Assembly (NCBI RefSeq): GCF_001039355.2 | Contig: NW_019776113.1 | Span: 656,037-720,036 of the forward strand | DNA length: 64,000 bases | Reading direction: 5' to 3' | DNA from: Lingula anatina | Taxonomy: Eukaryota > Brachiopoda > Lingulata > Lingulida > Lingulidae | Part shown: positions 1 to 10,232 of the stretch, in pieces | Layout: every line of letters begins with the position of its first letter | Numbering within the stretch: the first letter of the stretch is position 1 | Made by a program: the position numbers and the translations under genes | The notes under the pieces: generated by a model | Told to the model about the DNA's origin: nothing | Seen by the model: only the letters and a program-made list of their open reading frames with translations | Databases searched by the model: none

Positions 1-567
1 GAATCAGCAGTATGGGTGCATTCAAGCCATAGGTTACAGATAACGTCCATCGCAATTAAAAGGTTGGACATATTATGTCCGAGTTAAAAAAGACCCTATC
101 AAATTGCAGACCAGCTTTAGTCAGTGTAGATGTGAGGCAGCGTAGTAAAAAGTGTAGTAGTCTAATGAATGGACTTCACCACTAGAGTCGACTAATGGGA
201 GAAATATCATTAGAAGCCGCTAACTGGATTACTGTCACAAACAGAGGCGGATGATTGGATTAATATAACATCTTAATGCTGCTAACTGGACAGACATAAT
301 CAAAGAACACAGTACAGATGTACTTATATAATTACAAGAGTCAGATTTGGGACATCTGGCTTCCTTATTCTACCTGAATACAAGCATGCTTTCATTCCAA
401 TTGGTCAGACACCCGTGTCGTTAAATCCGTGGTTATCTCTCCACTTTGCTTGACTACCCCTATAAAACATAACATCAAAATATACATGAATGAAAACACT
501 TATTTGCAAAATACCATCAATTCACATGAAATTAAATAATTATATAATTAGGTACACGTACTTTTGA

Positions 568-618
<51 letters not shown>

Positions 619-747
619 CATAAAATCCATCTTCGTTTCAAAGACATTTAAATTTGAAAAATAAAATACAAGTTATAAACATGTGTAATGTCATATATTT
701 TGCTACTTTGATTGCTTCCAAGTTAAAATGTCTTGTCGCTGGATAAC
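1..747. other. gene-free flank 3' of the CLCA gene
   Basis: No coding exon is supported here. The stretch lies downstream of the minus-strand CLCA stop codon and holds AT-rich sequence plus a (CA)n run at about 572-609 that passes into (AT)n to 619. It probably contains the CLCA 3' untranslated region, but I see no clear minus-strand polyadenylation signal. Confidence 0.5.
572..619. repeat. (CA)n-(TA)n microsatellite
   Basis: An uninterrupted CA dinucleotide run passes into a short TA run. Confidence 0.9.
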
Positions 748-3278
748 TTACCCATGTGACCGGCTCCTCTTACGAATATGTAATCCTAGCGCAACAATTA
801 TACAGCTTAATATCAAACTGACCAAAACAGCAACACCAGCTACGATATAACCAATAAGACCAATCAAAGTGCTCTCCGGGGCCAATGCTTCCCTCGCGCT
901 TTTTTCAGTCATCATTCCAGTCATAAGACTAGTTGTTGTAGCCACTGCAGGTGTTTTGAGTTCAGTTGTTATTGTGATTCTTTCAGTGGTTGCCTCTGTA
1001 CTTGTTGCTATATTAGGGGAAGGAAAGGGGTTGCTGTAGACAAAAGAAACAGACACGATATTCGACACTTCTCCTGTCTGATTTTTATCGTCCGTAGCCA
1101 CTACTGTCATGAAATACGTGATATTCAAATCATTTGCTTGGTTGAATCGGACGACGAAAGTCTCTGTTTCGCCGGCTGGTAAGGGAGCATTGAGTTTTCC
1201 CTGGTCAAGATCCCTTTCAAGGACTTTATTGGTGTTATTGAAGTTTAGTCGGAGTTTTGAGATTGACGAGCTGTAGCGAATGATGTAACTCGATGCTGAA
1301 AGAAAAAAAAAACAGCGTGTGAAAATATCAATTGGAAGAATGCAGCTGCTGTTCGAATATCTCCTTTAGTGTTCGCTTGAAGTTTTTCAAGTGACACCCG
1401 ATACAAAGAAATTACGGGTACTCATTCTTTCTGATTAATACAGTTAAATGTCAAGCATTTTTATAAGAGGATACAGTATCTCATCTTAGAATACGTGTAC
1501 AATCAAAGCAACGTCCAACACAGATATATTTTCCTATTTTGTCTACATTACTCTGATGACATGAAATGCAAATATTTTGGGTGCAGGTCCCGTAATTCTA
1601 TTTTTTTGTTGCTTTAAAAATGCTGATGCAAATCCCAATTATCATGTCCGAAACGCATAATATTCTACCCTATGGTGCCAGGGGCCTCTAAATAGCAATC
1701 AAATTAAAGCGATTTTGAAACGGATTACGGTACTAATGCACACTATTGTCAAAGAGTAATAATATCCCACTAACCATTTCCTTGATCCAGATCATCACCA
1801 GTGGCTGTCCAGGACAATGTAACAGTTTTGTCATCAGTGTTAACTTCTACCAGCGCCAGGTCGTAGATTCTGCCAGGAGGGTAGAGATCTGGTGGCTCTG
1901 AACCAGGACTCGAAGCTGGGAGATTCTTAACCGTGAACAAACCTCCGCTGTCGGAACGCTCGAATGGTTCTACAGGCTTGAAGGTGATATTGCTCTTTAT
2001 GCCGTTTGATGAAGCTATTAAAATTGTACATGTGCTCTTAGTGGTTACAAGCGGATGGTTATAACCCAGCAAACACAGAACGTTATTTCAATGTTCCCAT
2101 AACATTTATATAACCGATAAACGTTATAGTTCCTTTATGGTTATTAAACTTTATGTGTTTGCTGGGAAGAGGATTAGGCGGAATCCATTTGGGGATTTAG
2201 AATAAGTCAATTGGTTTGTTGTAAAGAAAAGTTTTGATATGCGTTGTCACTTTACATTAAGCATACATTTTTGGTTTAATGCACCCGAACAGGATTCAAC
2301 GTGATTCGATATTTTTAAAAAAGAAGACCAACAACCAACAGTGCGAGACGCTAAAGTTGTCGCTATCAGCTTCAGGAACTGTGTAATAACATTGGACTCA
2401 TGGTCGCTAGTTCAAGTTGTATTGGATACATTTAACCGTCCGTCTTGAAAAAGACTGTTGGTAATTACAAGCAATGTTTGATACTCACAGCCAGCGGATT
2501 TGACCGAAGCACCTTCTTCCCCTGTACTGCAACTTGCACTGAATGTTTCACGTTGCCTCCGAAGTTAAGAAAGTACGCTGTATAGATTCCATCGTTTTTT
2601 GCGTTATCCGCACCTTTGTGGGAAAAAAATAACTTATTTTCTTACATCATTAATACAGGCCAAATATCTTGAGCAAAGGAAATTATTCAATAAACAGTTT
2701 CATCTTAACTCTGAAATTTGCAGAATACACTGTAATACCTAACATTCAAAAATATAAAATGTCTATATTTGAAAATATGGAGGGTGCTCTTCAAAGAATG
2801 CCATATTATAAATATCTATGTCTATGTCTCATTGAATTCACTTCATAAAAGTGAAGCACAGCATTTGAAATCTATAAATGCTGCATCGCTTGCCAACTCA
2901 ATTGATTATATACCATAAAATCATTAAAAAACAAAAAAAAGTAGGTAAAACAATAGTTATGTGGGCGTTATTTTAACTAAAACGTAGAAGGCAAAAAGGA
3001 CACAGTGTATTCAGATTTTTTTAAAACAGCAATGTGAACATTAATACGTGTCTATTCACCTGCCCCGTTATCAAGCAGTTGTAATGTGTGGGTATTCCCA
3101 GCACTTGTGTCAACATAAGCCACCACAGTGGCGCCAACTACCGGTGTGTAGCCTTGAGTAACCTCTCCGTATATGACAATGCGAGACATACTCGGATCTG
3201 AAATGGTTACTATATAATGCAAACCTACCATTCGTATGCTTCCATTACAGCCAAACATAAGATCGCCTAACACACACA

Positions 3279-3317
<39 letters not shown>

Positions 3318-6300
3318 TCTCTGCCTTAAAACTTATTAAAACAAAAATTATGAGTAGTTGGTGCGGTACTTGTTTCACGTTTCCTCAACGTATACTTTAT
3401 ATTCCATTTGACGTTGTACACTATTTCAACCTTCTTTCAGGAAGTACACTATCTTGCAAAATATGTATATATGTAAAACAGTACTTGTTACCTTTACCTG
3501 CAATATCTACGGTATCACTGCTCACACTGGCACTCAGTACAATGGGTGCAGCGTCTGAAGAGGGACGTGAAGACACCTGGACCTGGACTGCTGCGTTTCC
3601 GGGACCCAAGCTGGTGACAGTATAGAGCCATTTCCCGACCTGTTTAAAAACACTAAATATAATCGAATGTATTTGCATCATCATATACATTTATCTATTC
3701 TGGAAACCACTTGTATTTGGTAAAGTCAATGTGTAGCTGGGTTGCAAAGAGCTTACATCAAAAGTTAATCAGCGGCAGTAGGCAGGAGTTGAGTTTTAAT
3801 TGTTCCGACTTAAAGCCAAAGCTAGAAGGGAATAAACGACTTTATCATTGAATTATGTTCTAAGCTCTACATGTAGATATAATTTTTTCAAGATACCCGG
3901 CACTATCTATCAATTAAAACCCACCTTTTGAACTTAATTACTATTTTGAAATCTATAAACAACTGATGTTTATTAATTGAAATAAATATTTTACCCTGCA
4001 TAGAAAGCTATGATACCTATACTTATCCCCGTCTGTTTTTTTTCCTTTTTATTTTTTGGTAACGAGCCTTCCTTTTGATACCAATATAAGAAACGGCAAA
4101 ACATTTAGAAAAGTTCCTTTTCAACTCAATATGAAGCCATACCTTTGCCGTGCCCTCTATATTAAGACTCAGTACTCCAGACCCGTAGTCCTGCGCAGTG
4201 GGCGTTATGGTCACATTGTCAGGTGCTCTCAATGTCACACTGATCAAACCAGTGCTCCATGTGAACGTAAACCGTGTGTTGTTTCCAACAGTACTGTCAA
4301 CATATACGGAGCCTTGAAAAGCGTTTCTGCTGGAAACTGTTATGGTATCTGACAATACCTGGGTATATGAATAATATGTAGAATTAGCACATTTGCTTTA
4401 AAAGAAGGTTAGCTTCTCTGCAATACCTACAGGGTAAATAATGACACGTTACCATGGTAACAAGTATTATGAAGGGGCCAACAATATTTGGCTTACCTCG
4501 ACCTATACAAAACATTTACTAAACACCAGACACAAACGGCAAAGTAGAAAAATAAGCTTTAACTATGTTATTTAAGGTTGTCACCACGAATGGGGGAGTT
4601 TCAAGTAGTTAAATTGCTCTTCATCAGCCAAGTGAACATTAACCTGAACTAGATTTTTCCTAAGTCCGCTGGTCCTCTGTGTGACGGCTTTTGACAAGGC
4701 GTCTGTGAGGGCTGTTGACAGAGTATTCCCCGTGTCAAAGAAAGACAGGCCACCGGTGTCTTTAGCTAAAGAAATCAGCTGGTCTTCAGCCAAATCCGTA
4801 AACAGTAAAGCATCAACTTTCTTCTCTAATAGAATTGGTTTCATTGTCGCCACGTTTGGAGAGGACCCAGTATTTTCCTTGCCATCACTTACGACAATCA
4901 AAATACCACCAGCCGCCACATTGTTATTTTTCTCTAGCAACTAGTAAATAGAGAATACTATTTATTGCTTGCTGGAATGAGAAAGACTAAAGTACAATCA
5001 CTTACACTGAAATACCAGTAACCGCTGTTATGATATCAATATATCGGTAAGTTTTTATAGGTATTATTCTATGCTCTACAGAACAAATATCGATGGTACC
5101 ATTACATTATGGAACTTTATTCAGGGCGACTGCGGATTAGATATATTGTTTCACTGCATTTAATATATATACTATTAAGAACATGTTTTTACTTTTATAT
5201 TTTAATCTTAACATACTAAAATGTGATGAAAATACTGGATGTAATTTCCTATGAGAAACATTAATAGTTGCAACCAATTATCCCCACATAATGGTAAAAT
5301 ATTCCAGATTGTATAAACTAAAAATAGACCTATAGACGCAATTGTTGAAATGTTGAAAATGCTCACAGACAGACCTAAGATATCGATTTCCGTTACTGAT
5401 TAACGACGTGATGCCGTGTTATGAGAAGTTTTACGTCGATCTCACGATCTCATCTTTATGGATCAGCATACCTGAATGCCTCTGTGAAGACCACAGCCAA
5501 TACAAGTGCCTCCATTGGCAACAAGACCATATACAAGAGTTGTCAGCTGATTCCTCACCGCTTCCGAGTTCACCGTCGTCAGTCTCTTCAACGTGGCGGC
5601 TACAGAATTAAATGTTACTATGCCTACTTGACTGCCTTCATCAACGGTGGTCTGCAGGAATCCAACACAAGCTTTTTTCAAGTTAACTAATTTGTTGTTC
5701 TAAAATGGCAAAAAGGTCGGTGTCCGTCACTGAATATTTGAAAATGAAGCAAACATACTCTTAGTGCCTGATGTTTGACGTATACCACACAAGGAACACT
5801 GCTGAATAACATAACTATCGTCAGCAACACCAAAAATAGCATCAACATGATGAATCAAGTAACAAAGGCATAACTTTAGTCTTCATTGTTCTGTTAAGGG
5901 AATTGCTAAGAGGAATATACCAATGATAGGACAATTGTTAAGAAAATCTTGGCCGCGAAAAAAGTTTCTTTGCAGTGTGAGATGTAATTTTCCACCAAAA
6001 ACTGGATACATATAACAAATTGAATTGATCAATCCTTATCAGGTATCTAGGAGTATGAATATTTCCTCTATGAATACAAATTACACTAAAGTACGTCAAT
6101 ATAAAAATGTCACTCACCGACGCCATACTTCCGGATACGTCGAGAACCAGTACATATCTCTTGAGTTGCTGTTGAACCACTTTGAAAGTAGGAGTTGTAT
6201 CTATATAACCTTGTACAGGAGGATTATTATCTAGAACAATGGAAGAATTTGCTTTTTGTGAATATCTCATAACTGTGCATGATTTTCAGTTTGTCATTTT

Positions 6301-9300
6301 ATGTGTTTTAAAAAATAAAACGGAAGCAACTTGAATTTCTTTCCTTTAAATATTTGCCTGCTGCTGAATTTTCAATTAACGAAAGTCGGTTTCGAATTAT
6401 ATCATCTATATCGTTATGGTAATTTAGAAGAGAGTTTGAAATAAAGATACATGCATTTCTTATCGCATTGTTAAAGAAAAATATAGTCAAGAGGAGATAA
6501 ATGGGGCAACTCGAACGGGGGCATTATAATATTTGATGTATCTGATATATGGAATATTTCGAAGATTTCAATATTCTTCTGTCAAAGTTCAGTGAATAAT
6601 GTTTTTTTTATGTACATGATGTTCACCATGTTTTTTCTGAGAATTAATTATGAAACGTGAACCCTACTGTTCCTAAAATCTTCGTGCTCTCTCATGACTT
6701 CCCAGGCACTCCTGCCACCACAGAGTCTATTCTGCCTGTTAGGGGCCTGGTCGTTATGTAGGTCAAGTGCATGTGCTTGTTCATCATTGTCACAGAACTC
6801 GATAACCTGCAATAATAGACTTCCTTACTCCACTGTTTTTAATACTGTTTAATCATAACCTCAGAAAAAGCTTCTATTAAAATATTAAAATGGCATGTTA
6901 CATCTCATGCCTGATAACAAAAAATATATATTTCATGATCAATGGTACTTTAAGAGTATGGCATTTTCACTTCTTGAACACTGTCTTGACATTGCATAAC
7001 AAAAGAGTGACATTTGATTTATTTTCAAATTATGCTTTCACGTTAAACAAATTCCTAATGGAGATAATACTGTTGTCTCAGATATCGCTTACCGAATTCA
7101 CGAAATGGTAGGACATGAGAGAGGCAGTCCCTTCATTGGCAGAGACAGAAGGGGCGAACCTGCAAATTCTCTCTGGCAGGCTGGTGTTTTTATCCAAGGA
7201 ACAACTCCATATAATGTTGTCGTTAACTATCTTATACCCCCTTCCCATCACTCCACGGGAACAGCGCACGCTTTCTATCTCCCCAGATATGGAATCGTGG
7301 TAAAAGTGAGCATCGTTTTCGTCCACCGGATACTCGTCAAACAAACCCCAGCGCAAATGTCCCCACTCATGGAGGACTGTCTTAGCTGAAATATGGAAGG
7401 AAAATGTTGAAGAAAATCATACAGNNNNNNNNNNNNNNNNNNNNNNNNNNNNNNNNNNNNNNNNNNNNNNNNNNNNNNNNNNNNNNNNNNNNNNNNNNNN
7501 CGCCCATTGTCTCCCCTTTGAAAAAGCTATTTATTTGATATTGGATGATCATTTCTACATCTTTCCTTTAAATTTACTTTATGAAGATTATATTGGAAAT
7601 ATTTGAAAGTTTGATGGTAAACTATTGGGTGAAAAAAAACTAAAAAAAAAACCCATAAAAATAGAAAATGAAAAATGTGCATTTTATCACCCAATAACTC
7701 CCCTATGAAAAAGCTATTTATATGATATTTGATGATCATTCTGACATCTTTTCTATTAGGATACTTTATGAAAAATATATTGGAAATATTTAAAAGTTTG
7801 ATGATAAAATAGTGAGTGAAAGAATGAAAAATAAATCATGAAAATCTTCATTTTTATACCCATGAGATTTGGATTCCCATAAAGAAAAGGACCTATTTTA
7901 TATTCAGTCACCATACCATTGTTTTCTACATAGTTTGCACAGAGATGTACATTTTGTTATTATTTGAAAGTTTGGTGGTGAAAATTTTGGTGAATATTTT
8001 TAAAACAATATTCATCTTACAGTACTACCTGTAGGTTTTGCACTTCCATGTCAAAATGCTACATTTTTAACTCGAGAAATTGGCCCCATCGCCTTTTTAC
8101 TGAATTCTTCTTATATAGCATACCCAGTATTTTACCATTCAAACTTTCAAGTACTTTCAATATATTCCTCATAAAGTATCCTCAAAGAAAAGATGTCAGA
8201 ATGATCATCAAATATCAAATAAATAGCTTTTTCATAGGGGGTCATTGGGTGTTAGAATATAAATCTTTAATTTTTCTTATTTTTTAATGTGTTTTTTATT
8301 ATTATTATTTTTTTTTCACCCAATTTTTTAACCATTAAACTTTCAAGTACTTTCAATATATTCCTCATAAAGTATCCTCAAAGAAAAGATGTTGAAATGG
8401 TCATCAAATGTCAAATAAATAGCTTTTTCATAGGGGAGTCCTTGGGTGGTAAAATACAAATATTTAATTTTTTTTATTTTTTCATGAAAATTTTCACCTG
8501 CAAACTAACAAAAAGTGCCAATGTGTCCTCCATTATGCATACTACAAGATCATAGTCATTTACTCAAATTAAATTAGATTTTTGAATGGTTTTTGGGGGG
8601 AGTCAGATTTTCATGGTACACCGGGCCTCTGAGGCCCGGTTTCAGGGTTTACGTAGGGTTCCATTTCCTTGTGGATGAGGGTTAATAGTAGGCTGATTGA
8701 TTTCTTTTCGCATTTTTCTTTTTGCCGTCAGTCTCGTAATCAAATAACTAAGTAAAAGAAATAATGGAATGTATGCGATTGCAGAGCTTGAATAAATACT
8801 TCAAATCAATTCAGGTTAATGAGCATGTACATTGGTGCTTTCATTTTCATTTTATTCTTCGTCAGCAGAGGGGATGCAAACAATAATTTGCATTTCTATT
8901 GCGATACCTCGATCTGGTTGACACTACGAAACAACATCTTGCAATAAAAATATAGTTTATTATGGTTAAGATGAAATAGTCCAGTCCAGCAATCCATAAA
9001 CCAGACAGATGCGGATCCAGGATTATTTGAAGGGGGGTCTGCGGATTCGAAGCCGACCCCCCCCCCCCCCCCCTTGTTCGGGGCCCGATTAAGGATCCGG
9101 AAAATGGTATTTTTAATGGCGAATGGTGCCATTTGGTACGGTTTAGAACTATGATTCAGCTAGTCAAAATTATAATTCCAAGAGGGGACCACTGGTGGTT
9201 TTTTTCCAGAAATCGAAGGGAAGGGGGCAGGACCCCCCTGACCCCCCCCCCTCTAAATTCGCCACTGCCAGGTGACACAGAGCCGTTAGCTATTATGAAA

Positions 9301-10232
9301 GCTGAGAACATATTTACCTGCTTGACGTTTTCTCAATTAAACAGCCACAGTTAATAACACTATCTCTTCTTCAAATATTTCAATTATATGCGGTATGATC
9401 TGATCTATGCTGGGTGACCCACTTTTGCAAGGAAAATAATAATTTAACAGGACAAAATACATATTGGCAGGGCTATTTATGATAGGGTTTAAAAAGCCTA
9501 TCCCAAATTTCGATCAGCTACTTTTAAATGCAGTGTAACGCCGTGTTGGAATGCTTCTTTATCATACGGAGCTACAAATATGATAGTGGGATACAGTTCA
9601 TCCACTGATGGAACGTCATTTAATCACCTAACAGGGAATACTTCAATAGGATTTGGCTTCTTTGGACAGTGATAACTGCCAATCAAATGACAATGGTAAA
9701 AAATAGCAAGTACTCTCTCTCTCTCTCTTTAGTCTCTGTTAATTATCACAACCCCCCCCCCCCCCCACCACCAAAACAACCTTGGCGAGGAGTTCGGGGT
9801 CCTTCAAAAATGTTGGTATTTTAGAGGGCTAAGGGTGCCATTTGATGCGGTTTAGAACTATGATTCAGTTTGGGAAAAAATCCAATTTCAAGAAGAGACC
9901 ATTGGTGTGATTTTTTTCAGAATTCGAATGGGGGGGGGGGTCAGGACCCCTTTGACAGCCCCTTAAATCCGCCGCTATACGTAATATCCTTAATTTCTGG
10001 GCAGGCTTATTAAAGTGCCTTTCAGGAGGTATTCTACGTATATACAAATGTTAGTACTGACCTGGATCCTCGGAATCAACTCTGGACTTGCTGGAACTGA
10101 GTCCGAAATTGCAATCAGGAGTCCCTCGTAACCATTGTTACTAAGTGTAACTTGTGCTCCTTCTCTTAGGCCGCATGTTACTGCCAGGGCAGTCAATAAC
10201 AACGGGAAAATAAGATTCACGTCTAGAAGCAT
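748..10232 (-). CDS. CLCA: CLCA-type calcium-activated chloride channel regulator, multi-exon
   Basis: CLCA proteins are secreted or membrane-anchored metalloproteases that modulate calcium-activated chloride conductance. Exons in transcript order: 10062-10232, 7093-7385, 6668-6806, 6118-6272, 5472-5699, 4585-4940, 4143-4358, 3498-3639, 3060-3197, 2489-2613, 1775-2014, 748-1295. All placed junctions use GT/AG. Exon 1 begins MLLDVNLIFP, a signal peptide, then a CLCA-like N-terminus (NNGYEG). The 7093-7385 exon carries HEWGHLRWGLFDE, matching the zinc protease motif HExxHxxxGxxDE. The VWA domain keeps the MIDAS sequence DVSGS. Later exons give the beta-sandwich and a FN3-like segment (LSWTATGDDLDQG). 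The last exon encodes a Ser/Thr-rich stalk, one hydrophobic span and a short basic tail, so a type I anchor is likely. About 917 codons are visible; roughly 90 residues expected between exon 1 and the HEWGH exon are missing, possibly in the N gap. Confidence 0.93.
2065..2166. repeat. 102-bp miniature inverted-repeat element in a CLCA intron
   Basis: The stretch starts CCCAGCAAACACA and ends with the exact reverse complement, TGTGTTTGCTGGG, giving 13-bp perfect terminal inverted repeats. The interior is AT-rich with several short ACGTTAT/ATAACGT-like motifs in both directions. No target-site duplication is clear. It sits just upstream (transcript sense) of the 1775-2014 exon acceptor. Confidence 0.7.
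3269..3317. repeat. compound (CA)n(GA)n microsatellite in a CLCA intron
   Basis: About 13 CA units are followed directly by about 11 GA units, between the 3060-3197 and 3498-3639 CLCA exons. Spurious reading frames on both strands cross it. Confidence 0.9.
7425..7500. other. assembly gap of 76 N
   Basis: A run of 76 N lies in the CLCA intron just upstream (transcript sense) of the HEWGH exon. It abuts an inverted-repeat array, which may have caused the break. A CLCA exon could be hidden here. Confidence 0.98.
7501..8460. repeat. inverted array of about 130-190 bp units (two forward, two reversed)
   Basis: A unit containing GAAAAAGCTATTTAT..GATATT..GATCAT..ACATCTTT occurs at about 7501-7635 and 7686-7823. 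The same unit occurs in reverse complement at about 8135-8251 and 8317-8455, where it reads AAAGATGT..ATGATCATC..AAATAAATAGCTTTTTCATA. Spacing is about 190 bp on both sides of a roughly 300-bp centre. The left arm runs into the N gap, so copy number is unknown. The arrangement suits a foldback transposon or satellite inversion; no coding function is seen. Confidence 0.75.
8620..8640. repeat. perfect GC-rich hairpin
   Basis: ACCGGGCCTC and GAGGCCCGGT form a 10-bp perfect stem around a single T in otherwise AT-rich DNA, about 160 bp beyond the inverted array. It might be part of that element's end. No CTRR-type Helitron end follows directly. Confidence 0.6.
9006..9267. mobile_element. short inverted-repeat element, family 1 copy 1
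   Basis: The left end CAGATGCGGATCCAG and right end CTAAATTCGCCACTG are imperfect inverted repeats. The interior has two poly-C tracts and a conserved core (GGTGCCATTTG.TACGGTTTAGAACTATGATTCAG) shared with copies at about 9750-9977 and 47774-47945. Flanks CCAGA/CCAGG hint at a 4-5 bp target duplication. It is non-coding and about 262 bp, so a MITE-like non-autonomous element is the simplest reading. Confidence 0.6.
9531..9752. repeat. dispersed repeat, copy 1
   Basis: The segment beginning CAGTGTAACGCCGTGTT and running through a CT microsatellite to TAATTATCACAAC is clearly similar to 53482-53687. Shared landmarks in order include TTTATCATAC, AGCTACA, GGATTTG.CTTCTTTG, CAATGGTAAAAA and the CT run. 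It is unclassified and non-coding in both places. Confidence 0.6.
9750..9977. mobile_element. short inverted-repeat element, family 1 copy 2
   Basis: It shares the GGTGCCATTTGATGCGG and TTTAGAACTATGATTCAG core with the element at 9006-9267, and ends in TTAAATCCGCCGCT, equivalent to that element's right end. Poly-C and poly-G tracts flank the core. The left boundary is uncertain because it merges with the preceding dispersed repeat. Confidence 0.55.

Noticed and set aside
3236-3625. Plus-strand 129-codon frame
   Set aside because: It crosses a CA/GA microsatellite and is the antisense shadow of a CLCA exon.
7501-8460. Possible CRISPR-like array
   Set aside because: Repeats are long, inverted and AT-rich in an animal intron, with no regular spacers.
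8048-8555. Plus-strand frames sharing the phrase NIFLIKYPQRKDV
   Set aside because: The shared phrase comes from the inverted non-coding repeat array, not from a duplicated gene.
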